Shown: positions 48,831 to 61,414, numbered from the stretch's first letter. The stretch is DNA of 64,000 bases from Viscum album (GCA_963277665.1 OY728165.1:1758912772-1758976771), one strand, 5' to 3'. Translations and numbers: made by a program. The notes: generated by a model not told the origin, from the letters alone.

Positions 48831-50681
48831 CGAAGCGATATACTATTTCATCGACTACTACGACAGATGATTATCCATCTGTCTCCCTCCCCACGACATC
48901 TGAGCCACCATCCGCCTCCCCCCCGCATCATCTCCCCCTGCACCATCTCTCACACCCTTTATGAGCATTCCTTGAGCAGATCAGTCATCACCTCCTTCTT
49001 TAGGAGCCTTAGAAGTGGGGGATCAGTGTGCCACTTCTATTTCTTCATGGGGATACTGGAGGGTGACTGTTATAGGTAAATATATTAATATGAATAAATT
49101 AATTGAACTTTTTTTATTATAAATCTTTGTTCATTAAATATGGAAATAATGCAACTATTGAGAGAAATATAAAATGTTCAGATGTATGGAATCTGACCGG
49201 AGAGAAGATAGTTGTCCCATTTGATTCATATGGGGTCTTTACAGATGATTCCGTAGGATTACATGGCCATATTTTAGGCCAGCTGGCCGCAGAGCCCATT
49301 TCCCTTCCTATTTCATATGATGATTGGATACATATGCCTTCATGTTGGAAAAATGATGTTTTGATTTACAAATAAAGGTAATTTAAATACATTATGGTGT
49401 AATTGAATTTCATTTTATTAATATTTTCAAAATGAATTTCTGTGTACCGATGTTTTTCCACTTTATGGTGGCTGATGTGATAGCACGAAAGTGGACATTG
49501 AAAAATCATGGAAAAAAATTGAAAGATTTTAAATGGATATTGTGGGGATATGTCAATGATAATTTGTTGACCGGTCAACAGATGTATGATAAGATACCTG
49601 ATGGGATACCGAAAGAGCAATGGAAACTTTTTTTTGATAGACATTTTGATGAGAAGCAGATGGTATTTAAATATATATTATTATAATAATATCATTTTAC
49701 ATTTATAAATGTATATGAAGAGGAGATGACATTTAAGACATTACTATTACATTTTATTTTATTTATTTTAGGATCTTTCAAGAAATAATTCATCAAGCTG
49801 GGCTAAGTAGGTCATCCCTCACGCTGCAGGGTCAAAAGGTTTTTCTAGAAGCCGATCTTTCCTGTTAATATTTTCATTAGTTTAAATATTTATAAGAAAA
49901 TATTTTTTTTTAATATATTAAATTATTGATTTATGTTTGTTTAATGCAATCACAAAGTTTAGGTCATGAGGCATCCCGAACAGAAGTGTGGTTGAATGTT
50001 TACCAAAAATCTGATGGAAGTTTTGTTAATGAGCCTGCCAAAGAAGATGGGGTATGAACTCATTTTTCATTATAATAACTTATTATCAATTGTGAATATG
50101 TTAATATATATTTATTCTAATATTAATTATATTTTATTTATAGGTAAAAATTAAAGATCTATGGGATGCCAATCTTGTGCAGTCCTACTCAGTCTCCCAA
50201 GATGACCCGATTGCTAAAGTCCTTGGGACGGAGCATCCTGGTAGAGTGCGTAGGATGGGATTGGGACCCGTACCATCTGAGGTCTTTGGAAGGCCACCGG
50301 GTATTGCAGATGCATCTACTATTGGTTGTAGTCAGTCCATACCCCGAGATACTCAAAGAGAGATTGTTTCTCTATGAAACACAGTTCACGATTTGGTGGC
50401 TCAGATATCCGTTTTGCATAAAGCATTGTTTGGTTTATATTAGAAGACGACCAGATCTTCCCCTGGTGGTATTTCATCGACTTTTGGTGAGAAGGTAAAT
50501 CACAATTATTCAATATCATTTATTTTGAAAAATTTTATTGGTTTTAAGATTAAATATAAATATACAACAGTATTTAATTTTCAATATAACGTTCTTTTAA
50601 GTGGTAACAGGAAGTAGAGATGGAGGTGGAGAGGGAGATGATCTTTGTTCATCATCAGACCGTGATTATTTGTTTTTTTGA
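48831..50681 (+). pseudogene. CACTA second gene, Ptta/En/Spm plant transposase family (broken)
   Basis: A multi-exon gene in the same orientation as tnp2. The putative first exon (MERTKRYTISSTTTTDD, Ser/Pro-rich) starts at 48831 but hits TGA near 48963. The conserved part begins at about 49150: VWNLTGEKIVVPFDSYGVF and LPISYDDW match the start of the Ptta/En/Spm domain. ARKWTLKNHGKKLKDFK and PDGIPKEQWKLF follow at 49480-49660. Then NNSSSWAK and PHAAGSKGFSRS (49780-49850), SRTEVWLNVYQKSDGSFVNEPA (49970-50040), and KIKDLWDANL with a glycine/proline stretch (50150-50380). GT-AG introns fit at 49661-49771, about 50052-50143 and 50493-50610. The last exon ends in an acidic GDD tail and TGA at 50681. 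In En/Spm-like elements the second protein binds the subterminal repeats. Stops near 48963, 49372, 49810 and 50376 disable it. Confidence 0.78.
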
Positions 50682-52769
50682 TATGTTTTACAATTATGGA
50701 ATCATTTGGGTTGTATATGTATCATGTGTGGCACATAGTTGCGACCAAACATTTTCATGACCTAACATTTTCTTGATTTATCATGTTTCATTTTATGTAT
50801 TTTATTTATTTATGATGTTTAATTTAATGTCTTTATTTATCAAGTGTAGTATACACTATATATGTCATTTATTTTTTGTCTTGAATCATTTTTTATGATT
50901 CATTTTTCCAAAATTTATTAGGTTTGTTACCCAAGGATGAACGATAAAAAACATATCCTATAGTAACAGGAATCAATCCATTCATTGTTCTTGGAAAAGG
51001 TCCTTTATAAAAATTTATCTCGTGTATAGGAGGAGAAGGATGAGATGTGTAAGAAAAATTATGTGAGAAAGAAATAAACAAATTTATTTAAATGAGGAAG
51101 GGTCTCACCTTTAGGGTATAACCAGTGTGATTATAATTTTCACCAAGGCCTATTATAGAAGATCCCAACATCATTACATACATTGAAACATCATGAATCA
51201 ATCCACAAATAGTTTTTATATAATACCTGTATGCATATTAGGCTCTTTACTAGGGTAAGAGACATTTTTTATAACATAGGTTTATGAATAAAGAACAACA
51301 TGATAAGGATCCTTATGTAGATTTAGATAATATGTAGAGGAAGACATGTCTTACTAGGTAGACTACTCTAATATGTTTCAAGTCTTACAAGATAGACCAT
51401 GCATCACATAGTTTAACATCATGTGAAAATGACTAAAATAATCTATAGTTTAATATCATATGAAAAATACCTTATTATATGTGGTTTAATGTAGTTTAAA
51501 CTGATGTTTAAAATGAAATGAACTTGTCTTGATGCCAACCCTATGGACGAAAAACCAATGTGAATGAAAAAAACCAGTCACTAAGATAAAGTGGGGGATT
51601 TGATATTGGTTTTTTGGTTGGGTTTGAGATTGTATATCTAGGAATCACTATGTATCACATGAAAATAAGAATCAATCCACACATAGTTCTTATAATTTTG
51701 GGGAAAATATGATAACCTTGACATAGAATTGAGAAATAATAGGGAAACGAAAATAAATAGAATGATTTGAATGGTACATACCCTTTATGAACTTCCCTTT
51801 TGCATTATCAAGTCTTGGGGATGTTTATGGAGAGGTTTGTGGTTATTTTGAGGTTTGAGGTGGTATCTTAGCCTTTTAAAGGCCACCACGTCTTGTGACA
51901 TGACTTGTCTGGATATAAATGAGGTAGTTTAATATTTGGGTTTCTCTTGTGTAAAATGGGATATATAACCATGACTTGGGGATGACAAGGTGTTATGCGT
52001 GTTTTCCTAGTTGTTTTCCTATGCACCATGAGAATCTTGAAATGCTCTTGGGTGGGCATGGAATATCAGATAACCACCGGTCCAAAATAAGAAACCCATG
52101 CTCACCACATTGTAGCCTTGGGAATGGTGAGGGTAAAATGATTAGGAAATGGGAACTAGGTTATGGATTCTATACATGGAGGAATATAGAAGAACCACTA
52201 TGGCTTAGACCACTCCATGTTCTAAGACTTGGTAATATCATTCTTTTGTATTTCATTGGTTAAATGGTACATATAATATTAATAAAGATAATGAACAAGC
52301 TTAATTAAATTTAAAGTGGATGGGAGAAATCACATGATTTATACTTATTATTGTTATTTATTCTTATATAGCCACACTTACTTGGTTTTCCAATTATGAA
52401 TTATTTTGAGATAGTGTGTTGTTTTTGTTTTTATAAAACTTTCTATGTATTTTTATTCAACCTTCCCACATATGAAGATGACTAAAAATATATATCTAAC
52501 TATTAAATTGGTTTCCCATGAAATATTATATTTCTTGTGTGAATACCCTTCATAATAATTTAGTAATTATGAAAAAAACCTCATTGAAACTAAATTATGT
52601 GTGGTAGTTGAGATGTGTAGTAGTTATGATGTGTGGTGGTGGTTATGTGTGGTGGTGGTGATGTGGGGTGGTTGAGATGTGTTGTGGTTATGATGTGTTA
52701 TATGTTATATCAATTGGAATGTTTTTTTTCTGGGCATTGGTAATGGGCCTGGAGTATCAGCTACATTTT
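50682..52769 (+). other. CACTA 3' non-coding region
   Basis: AT-rich sequence between the second gene and the subterminal repeats. It contains three dispersed copies of an AATCAATCCA-based repeat (near 50969, 51192 and 51670), a two-unit 34 bp repeat (51407 and 51441) and a G/T-rich minisatellite (52590-52700). The 95-codon open frame at 51976-52263 matches nothing I know. Confidence 0.55.
52590..52700. repeat. G/T-rich degenerate minisatellite
   Basis: About seven degenerate units of a GATGTGTGGTGGTTAT type, 12-18 bp apart, with one strand nearly free of C. Confidence 0.7.
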
Positions 52770-53197
52770 TTTTGTAAATTCGATTTTAGAAGTGGTTTTA
52801 ACCACTGACAAATAAATATAATATATTTAGTGGAATTTTTAACCACCACTACAATTAAGGGACTTTTCTATCTGCGATGGTTAAAAATTCCATTACAGAT
52901 AAGAATTTAGCAATAGTTTTAACTGTCGCAACACTGTTTCGTATTCCTTTATTATTCCGCATCTGTTTTTATGAAATTAGTGGTTGGTTTTCCTGGCAGT
53001 TATAACCACCGCTAAAAAAATAGAAGTTTCGCCAGAAAAAACTACCCTTAATTATATAAAAATTACTACATAATGTACCCACTACGACGATTACCATAAA
53101 CCACCACTAAATCGTGGAAACTACTACATGTTGTATCCCAACACACACTTTAGCGGCGTGTTTTAGAAACCGCCACCATTTCCAAAAAAACCGCCAT
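52770..53197 (+). repeat. CACTA 3' subterminal repeat region
   Basis: Repeated motifs in both orientations: AACCACCACT (about 52838 and 53098), ATAACCACCGCTAA (about 53002), GAAACCGCCACC (about 53168) and AAACCGCCATG (about 53188), plus complements such as TTTAGTGG and TTAGCGGCG. Such arrays bind the accessory transposase protein in En/Spm-like elements. Confidence 0.8.
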
Positions 53198-53202
53198 GAA
53201 AT

Positions 53203-53220
53203 GGCCATCTTCATGTAGTG
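53203..53220 (+). repeat. CACTA 3' terminal inverted repeat
   Basis: Ends ...CATGTAGTG, the complement of CACTACATG. The next three bases are ATA, which should be one copy of the 3 bp target duplication. Confidence 0.75.
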
Positions 53221-54800
53221 ATACATGTATGATATTGATTAATATATTGTATTGTATTCTTTATTATGTCTATAATTTAGAACTATACATATGTTATATT
53301 ATAAAACTATTAGTTATATGCAAATAAATTGGTATTTTATGTTGTGATCATTGGAATATATTTGTGGTATATATTTCATACTTCTATCACATCCTAGAAA
53401 TTATATAGATAATAAGGTTTTTTATAAGGGTGAAATAGAATGTTTTTCCATGATTTTATCAAAAAACTTGTGAGAGTTGTTTCTATGTGTTGACCTGGTT
53501 TAATCTTGAAGAATATATGAAACTAATTTGTTTTTCAATATACTAAATCATATTTAGTGGAATTTGTTAAATGGTTTTGGATGGTTATTACATGGTAATG
53601 GATGGGTTTATTATGGGAAAATCCTTTTGTGTATTTACATACTCTCCCATTCTAGTACATCATTGTGGGAATATAGATATATTTTTCGTGATTCAAGAAT
53701 GAAAAAGGATCAGATGTTAATTAACAATGGGTCCCATGGTATTTATTTTAATTATAATTGGTGGTCATCTTGTTTTCATTTTTTAAGGAATTGTATATTC
53801 CAGGATGGATATGTGTTGTTTTTAATATTTATATGATTCATATAGGGAATTTTTATTCTTATTCATAGTGTTGATTAACTATTTTTTGTTACTACATTAT
53901 TCTATTTTTCAGTTATACGATTTTCATATTTGAAAATAATCATTTTTAATATATGTAGTAGGTTAATTTAATATTGTGAAAAAACATTCATAAATAATTA
54001 TATTTTATCCATTGACACCTATTTAGAACATCTATAAATAATTTAATTCACTTTATACCCTACAAAAATATGAATTGGGTCCTGTGATTTAGTCTCCTGG
54101 TTCAAGGTTGTCACAAAATGTAATTATAGCATGGTTTTATAGTTAACTCATGGTATATTTAGTTTTCATAAAAGATATAGTTTTTAGAACTAAATAAGTT
54201 GAAATAAAATGATATAGTTATCCTATTTATATTGATACATGAAAATCTGAGGATTTCATGTATGAGATATGACCAAATGATCCATGGTAGAGTGTTGGTC
54301 AGTTCATCACTAGATGTTTCCACTCAAAAAATGATTTGGGTTGGGAACTGTATTCATGAATCATGGCTATAATTCTTATACAATTCATACATAGTCATCA
54401 TATTTTAAAAAATTATTTCATTAATAAGAATTGATTTTGAAAGTGAATTCAAACTCTTTTGATACAATTTATATTTTCAATCGAATTTTGGTATAAATTT
54501 ACTTTCATTTATCATGTAAATATTTATTTGAGATGGAATAAACAAAAAATTCCTCATATATTTACATTAATGATCCTAAGTTTTATGTTTTATAGGAATG
54601 TTTCCTAGGGATATGAAGTATATTTATAATTTATCACCTCAAAATTTTTATTTTATGGTGTCTTAGAGATTCCCACACATAGAGAGACTGTTTGAGAAGA
54701 AGGAAGTGGGAACATGGGATTTTCTCTAAATCTTGTGAGATAATTATTCAAAAAAATCAATGTTCATAGTATTGTAAAATATATCACTCATCCAAAGAAA
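53221..54800. other. AT-rich DNA, nothing recognised
   Basis: About 1.6 kb with only short open frames; the 90-codon frame at 53564-53836 resembles nothing known to me. Confidence 0.6.
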
Positions 54801-54805
54801 CAATC
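54801..54805. other. Presumed target-site duplication of element C, left copy
   Basis: CAATC precedes the TGTAATG start of the left LTR. Its partner would lie beyond the window, so this is inferred from position only. Confidence 0.5.
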
Positions 54806-56745
54806 TGTAATGTCCCGGTTTCGGAAGCCACCCAGAGGCACCCCGTAACTGGTTGGTCGCATGGCCTCGAGCACATTTCCCCGAATGCTAGAGGCTGCCG
54901 ACTAGCAACGAGGGCCTTGGGTGTGATAGTTGGGAAACTATTCCCTCATTGACAGAGTACACATAGTAAGTGAACAAATATATATACAAGAGTGGAATAA
55001 GTAATAATATCACACAAAAATAAACCGCGGAAGACTGATAGAATAAGCTGGAGCACATACATAAAAATGATGCATGATACATATGTCTAGGAAAGTAGTG
55101 AAACAAATCACAATGGTAAAATACAGTACTAATACATGTACAAAAGAAAAAAATCAATCATCTCCACTACATCGCAAGCCTAAGCTTGGTCTCATTCTCT
55201 CCAGCTCCACAGCATGTCAAGTACCTGAAGTAGATGGGCACTTTCCCTCCTCTATACCTGCAACAATATAATTTGTTTGGGCCCAAAATCATGGACCAAA
55301 AGGGGTGTGAGACTAAATCCCAAGAGGCAACCACCATGAGATCTGTGCCTAACAGTCAGTGAATATATGACAGGTAAAAGTATAGAAAACTAAAAAAAGG
55401 AATGTACTCAACAGTAAACAATCTACAGTTTCAATATCAAGCAAGAACTAAACAAGCTGATAAACACAAACAGGCAACCCTCTAGGAAGTACACACAACC
55501 CATTCCCTCTGGTCCTACCTAACAAGTAATAGAAACCCTCTGGGCATTACACTCAGTCTAACCCCTCTGGTTCAGCTTAAGCATAAACTCTCTGAAGAAG
55601 CACTCTCCATCAATTCCCCCTATAGTCTTGTATCGTAACTAAAGGTGCTCTAAGGAAGAACTTACGTCACATTCCCTCTGTGGCCCGCGTTGAGGAACTA
55701 CAGACTCTCTGATGAAACACTCAACATCAATTCCTCCTGTGGTCTCACATCGTAATAAGGAAGGACACTCTAGAGAAGCCCTTATGTCCATTCTCTCTAT
55801 GGTCTATACATCAGGTTCACACGACCCTATGTAAGTCAAGCAAGTGTAATAGCACGTATCGGCCAAGGTAAACCTCAAGAACTATTTGGCTATCATTCTA
55901 AAGCATAAAAAAATAATATAACAATAGTCACACCATCCTACAATACCAGGCATGGGAAAGTAAACTGTATCCTAACAGGCAAACTAGACCCAAAGGTCAA
56001 AACAAGAAAAACATGCATGGGAAACACATCCAAAGTAAATAAATTCACCATATTCACAATAAAATATCATCTATTTAAGCATACAAGTATATAAGACAAA
56101 TAATAGGGCTAAAACGGTAAACACGTAATACCTCGTTTGTGGGTATTGGGAAAATTTTCACATAAAACTCAAAGACCTTCAACAGAAAGGAACAAACCAC
56201 CTACCATGGTGTTGGGAGATCAATATACTTGAACAAAGAGGCTAGAATCTCTTTAAAACGCCGTAGATCTATGAAAATGTTTAAAACTTTCAACCCATGA
56301 TAACTCACTAAAGAGGAGAAATCAGAAGATGATGCTTTAGGAGAAGAGATGACTCATTTATGCAATTCCAACGCAACCGAAGGTGTTCAATTAGGAGGAC
56401 AGATGCTCACTCAGGGGTTCAGTGAAGATTTGCAGCCAGATAGAGTTCTTGGTTTAACGAGACCTAGAAGGAGAGAGTTCTAGCAATTAGACGTGACCCC
56501 AATGCGTTTAATGAAAAAAATAAAGTACAAGGCATGTAATCTCCGTTTCTGTACTCTACTTTAGGCGGCCTCCAGGTCAACCACACATGGCTGTGTACAT
56601 GCCCACTACACGACCAACACATGGCTACCTACAATAACCGAGTATATGGCGTGTACTCATAAATTACATGGTGTGTACTTCGAAAATTTCCAGAAAAAAC
56701 TCTCTTTCTCAAAAACGACCTGAAAAGGAGGTCCAAGTTCTTAAA
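54806..56745 (-). repeat. Element C 3' LTR
   Basis: About 1,940 bp, starts TGTAATGTCC and ends TTCTTAAA, where the A copies have TTCTTACA. The ~59 bp minisatellite is at about 55480-55815, and palindromic-motif remnants lie near 56640-56680. Confidence 0.9.
55480..55815. repeat. LTR-internal ~59 bp minisatellite (element C, left LTR)
   Basis: Units with ACTCTCTGAWGAAGCACTC and ATTCCCCCTATAG-type cores, collinear with the arrays in A. Confidence 0.75.
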
Positions 56746-56762
56746 AAATTCCTCCCTTAATG
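56746..56762 (-). promoter_or_regulatory. Element C polypurine tract
   Basis: The minus strand reads TTAAGGGAGGAATTT immediately before the 3' LTR. Confidence 0.75.
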
Positions 56763-56779
56763 AAATTCATCCATGAATT

Positions 56780-58335
56780 TCACTAGCGCAGCATAGAAGA
56801 AGAAACCCTGAAAAACTCTGGACAATGCGCCTGTACATTACCCACCCTCTCCCAAGTCTCATCCTGTACTCACCCGTGATGCCACATCACACATACAAGA
56901 AAAACAGACCGACCATGGAGAACCTTTGTACTGCGATCGACAATCTGGATAAGATTCTCTTCAAAAGATGCGTCCACTTCCAACTCAACCTCCTCAGGTT
57001 GGAAAACATGAGAAGGGTCTGAAAAGTAACGTTGAAGTTGAGAAGCATGGAAGACATCGTGAATAGCCTGGTACCTTTGAGGTAACTGCAACCGATAGGC
57101 AACCGGCCCATCTCTCTCCAACACCTCAAATATCCTGATGTGCCTCGACGAAATCCTACCTTGTATCCTAATCCTTCTATGCCCTAAGCTCGGTGTGACA
57201 TGTAGAAAAACCTGATCCCCAACCTCGAACTTTAGAGGTCATCTTCGCTGATCAGTATAAGACTTCTAACGATACTGTGCATTAGCCATCCTCTTCCGAA
57301 TCAACTCTATCTGCTCTGAGATCTCCTAAACAAGATGACGTCCCAACAAAGCTGTCTCTCCTACCTCCAGCAAACATAAGGGTGATTGGCATGGCCTACC
57401 GTACAAAGCCTCATTAGGTTCCATCTAAATAGTTTCTTGAAAACTATTGTTGTAGGAAAACTCTAAAAGAGGTAGGTGCTTCTCCCAAGAACCTCCAAAA
57501 TCCAGAATGCATGCTCAAAGAATGTCCTCAAGAACCGAAATCATATTCTCGAACTGGCCATCTGTTTGAGGGTGGTAGGATGTACTCAAAAGAACCTGTG
57601 TACCCAAATCATTATGTAGTTATACTAGACCCGAGAAGTAAAATGTGCATCCCAGTATGAAACAATGGAGTTTGGAACTCCATGAAGAAGTACAATCTCA
57701 CAGATGTACAACCATCCCATCTTATCAACATTGAATGTCTCCTTGATTGGCAAGAAGTGAGAGACCATCGTAAGTCTGTCAATGACAAACGATACTGCAT
57801 CATTCCCTCAAGGAGACCTCGGAAAACCTATTACGAAATCTATCACGACATCATTCCACTTCAACTTGAGAATGGGTAACTACTTCACAAGCCCTACTGG
57901 TCGCTAATGCTTTGCCTTCACCTACTGACAGGTGGAAAACTTCATGAAAAAACCAACAACATCTTTCTTTATACCTGGCCACCAATACTGATAGTGTAGT
58001 TCGTGATACATCTTGGTGATGCTAGGATGAACTACCCAATCTGAGGAATGAAAGTCCGGCATCAGCTCCTTGCATATATCTGATGGCACCCATACACACC
58101 CATAGAAACGCAAGATCTCATCCTCTCCTATGGTCCATCCTGGAATAGGGTCTTCTCCTCACATGCTCTCCCATAGGACCAGGCCTTCTGAATCTGATAG
58201 CTACCTCATTCGCACTCAATCAAGAAGAGTAGAGGTAACAACTACGGAAGATGGAAATGTCCACCCCTGTCTTCCATGCACCTCCAAATGCATCTATGAG
58301 AATAGATCCATAAGCTTCCATTCACTACTGGCATC
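56780..58335 (-). pseudogene. pol: Element C integrase and chromodomain (broken)
   Basis: Integrase part of the C polyprotein. The zinc-finger region (57922-58113) keeps HSSDWVVHPS but reads FSTCQ, so the first cysteine of the CxxC pair is lost. The catalytic core (57300-57880) is heavily decayed in several frames. The C-terminus is clear: at 56870-57124, HDVFHASQLQRYFSDPSHVF leads into a chromodomain with VDRSTKVLHGRS and CVMWHHG. The chromodomain would have guided integration to modified histones. Confidence 0.82.
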
Positions 58336-59620
58336 CTAAGCTACCTGTATTTGAGTCCTCCTACTAAACACATCGGCCACTGCGATGCCTTTCCCAGGCA
58401 TGTAGGAAAGCTCTATGTCAAAGGAATGAAGGTACTCAACCCAAATTCGCTGCCTCAAATTCAGATCACGCTGTGTGAAGATATACTTGAGAGTTTTTTG
58501 GTCGGTGAAAACCACAAAATTATCTCCCAATAGATAATGTATCCAACAATGTAAGGCATAAACAACTGCCTCCAACTCGAGATTGTGCATTGTGTAGTTC
58601 CTCTCATGTGGCCTTAACTGCCGAGACCCACACGCAATGACTCCTTCTACCTGCATAAGCACAACTCCTATCCCAATACCTGAAGCATCACAATAAATAG
58701 TAAATATCTTGCCTCGCTCTGGAGATACTAGTATTGGTGCTGAAGTCAACCTCCCTTTCAGCTCTTGAAAGGCTGATTCACAAGAATCTGACCACAAGAA
58801 CTTCTCACCCTTCTTAGTTAGACCCGTCAGCGGTGCTGCTAAGCGTGAAAAGTCATGTATGAAACGTCTGTAGTATCCTACCATCCTTAGAAAACCCCGA
58901 ACCTCAATGACATTCTTTAGATTCTCCCAAGAAACTACTACCCTCACTTTCTCTAGGTCTACTGATACTCTTGTATCTGAGATAACAAGGCCTAAGAAAT
59001 GAATATTATCCATACAAAAGTGGAATTTTGAGAGCTTAGCATATAACTGATGCTCCCTCAGTTTACTCAAAACGATATCAAGATGTGTGGCATGGTCGTG
59101 TCGAGTGTGAGAGTACACCAAGATATCGTCCACGAAGAAAACCATGAAAGAATCGAAGTACAGATGGAACACTCGGTTCATCAGTGCCATAAAAACTGTA
59201 GGTGCGTTCGTGAGACCGAATAGCATAAACATATACTCATATAGACCATACCTGATTTGGAAGGATTTCAGTGGTATATCAGGTGGTCTAACACGCAACT
59301 GATAGCAACTGGACCTCAAGTAAATCTTCATGAACACCCGTGCTCCTCGAAGCTTATCAAAGAGATCATAAATCCTTGCCAAGGGATATCAATTTTTGAC
59401 TATCAACTGGTTCAATTTACAATAATTCACACAAAGCCTGAGGCTTCTGTCCGCCTTCTTCGCAAACAGGACAGGAAAACCCCAAGGAGAAGTACTGGGT
59501 CGAAAGAATCCCTTTGACTGCAACTCCTCCAACTGCTTCTTGAGCTTCTACAACTCTGGTGTAGCCATCCTATAAGGAGGAATAGACACCGTTGCCACTC
59601 CTGGAACAAGATCAATCAAA
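58336..59620 (-). pseudogene. pol: Element C reverse transcriptase-RNase H (348-codon open frame remains)
   Basis: The best-preserved retroelement coding segment in the window. The open stretch 58336-59382 (348 codons) covers the RT palm: MARIYDLFDKLRGA, LFGLTNAPTVFMALMN, the catalytic FFVDDILVYSHTRHD and the connection FLRMVGYYRRFIHDFS. It continues into RNase H with YCDASGIGIG, NLELEAVVYAL, FTDQKTLKYIF and VADVFSRR; all four acidic residues are present. Upstream, the RT N-terminal block (59390-59620) is separated by a frameshift or stop, where CVDYRK has decayed. The enzyme copied element RNA into DNA. The cut N-terminus and broken integrase mean the element is not autonomous. Confidence 0.9.
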
Positions 59621-60216
59621 TAGTATACCTCACGCTCGAGAGGAAAACCTGAAAATTCCTCTGGGTAGACATCCCTAAAACGATCCACCACTAGAGGAAA
59701 GTCTAACTGAGAAGTCCACAGGTCATCCAGATACAGTCTAGAAATCTGGGCTGTAACTCCTCCTATCCCATGATGCTCTGGACCTTCTCTGCTCTCCTGT
59801 ACATCCCACTGGCCCTTATGAAGAAAATATTCACCCTCTGGTGATATGAAACTCACCCTACGATGATAACAGTCAAGGACTGCCTGGAAGGTAACTAGCT
59901 ATTCCATTCCAAGAATTACATCGTAGCCTATCATCTCTAGGACATAGAGATCCCATAAGAAGTAACACCCACCAACCTCTGGAGGGCACTACTTTCATTG
60001 ACGTACACTAGCCGTTCTAGTCCCCAATAGAGTGTCTAGTGTCAAAATTCCGGCAGAAGAAAAGATGTAGGGCCCAAGGCTCTCTACAACAGCATCAAAT
60101 ATAAAGCTATTGGAAGCCCCTGTATTGAAAATATCTGAAGATAAAACTGAGGAAACTATGATTGTACCTCGAACTTTAGAGGGTCTGAGATCCTTCTCCT
60201 GATGGGTTTTCTCCAC
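59621..60216 (-). pseudogene. Element C protease and linker to RT (active site lost)
   Basis: The linker at 59548-59856 reads GGVTAQISRLYLDD and FPEEFSG-like DVYPEEFSGFPLEREV, typical of gypsy PR-RT junctions. The protease (59995-60216) reads VRGTIIVSSVLSSDIF and then NTGASNSF. The catalytic aspartate of DTG has become asparagine (AAT, plus-strand 60124-60126), a G-to-A change on the coding strand. Confidence 0.85.
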
Positions 60217-61414
60217 TACAAATGTTTGGCCTACTCCATGGCCCTGTAACCCTGCCTGACAACTATGAGCTGATCCACCCTATTGGCACTGAAAGACCAG
60301 CGAATGACCACCACAGCCATGACCTCCACCTCGGCCTGAATAGTCAGAAGAACTCTAGTTCTAAGACTGGTGAGAAACTGGCGGTGCTGCTCCCAAAAGC
60401 AGAGTCATAGAAGAACCCCTATCATCAGCTACCGGTGAGAAGATCTGACAAAAGCGCTGAAGTTGATCCATCTTGCTGCATGTTTGACACTCCACCGGGT
60501 CCTTCGAGAAATGTGGCCTCGTATGCTCTCTCCTTCAACATTGGTATCACACCACCGGGCTACCAGAAGATGTGTCTCGCCTCCTTGGATCACCGTGCGA
60601 AGACTCCCTGCGGTGCTTCCTACTGTCAGTAGGAGGGATGCCAACTCCAGTTGCTGAGCCGCCCTGGCTCACAACTTCGGAATCCCTCAGATTGTACACT
60701 ATGATCAGTTCCTAGTTGACAATAGAAGTGGTGGATGTCAACCTGAAGATGTTCTCCTGTGATCAGATGTCGTGCCTCATACCATCCTCGAGCTTCCTTT
60801 CCAGGAATAACTGATCACCTCATGGAATAGGCGTGAAGCGCTGCAGCTCGGTAAAACATGAGGAATACTCCATCATAGAAAGATTTCCCTGCTCTAGACT
60901 CATAAACACCCAGGCTCGGTCAGCCCTCTGGGTCTCCAGATAGAAGTAATCGTAGAAGATGCGCTAAAACTCATCCCACGCCATATCCTGCTGGCGTCCC
61001 ACCCATGATATCACATCCCACAACCTCTTGGAAGAGTCCCGAAGAATATAGGTAGCAAGATTGACCCTCCTTTCTGGAGGCATGTTCATATTCTCAAATA
61101 TTGTCCACATGGATTCTAGCCATGACTCTGCAGCCTGGGGTCCCCCATCCCCTGAGAATGTTGGAGGCTTCTAATTCTGGAAAACACGTGTCAAATCTGC
61201 CATCGATGGGGGCAGGAGGTATTTCTCCCTGAAAAGTATGCATCATCCTCATAAATCCTTCCCTGAACTGTACATCAGCACCGGTATCAGGTATAACCAC
61301 TAGTGCCAAGACTGACACAACAAGAGGATCTACGGGAAGTCCATGATCAGCTGTATCCGACATCTGATCACAGCCCTGTAACTAGCGGAAAACCGAAGGA
61401 CGTCTCAATTTCAT
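60217..61414 (-). pseudogene. gag: Element C gag (broken)
   Basis: Starts with ATG at 61414-61412 (MKLRRPSVF), then hits a TAG after ten codons. The open stretch 61094-61363 covers the N-terminal region (TADHGLPVDPLV, FREGFMRMMHTF). The capsid region at 60700-61130 aligns with element A but in several frames. The CCHC knuckle region is near 60460-60560. It is followed by a glycine/glutamine-rich linker into the protease. Confidence 0.82.

Larger units (their letters stand above)
45006..53220 (+). mobile_element. CACTA (En/Spm) DNA transposon, two-gene type, 5' end not found
   Basis: A plus-strand CACTA element with a tnp2-type transposase gene followed 0.2 kb later by a second, Ptta/En/Spm-type gene. 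This is the gene pair of autonomous plant CACTA elements. The 3' end is marked by TAGTG at 53216-53220, a terminal sequence whose reverse complement is CACTACATGAAGATGGCC, and by about 450 bp of subterminal ACCACC/CCGCCA repeats. A matching 5' terminus was not found upstream, so the left limit given here is only the first exon. Both genes carry stops and frameshifts, so it is no longer autonomous. Confidence 0.8.
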
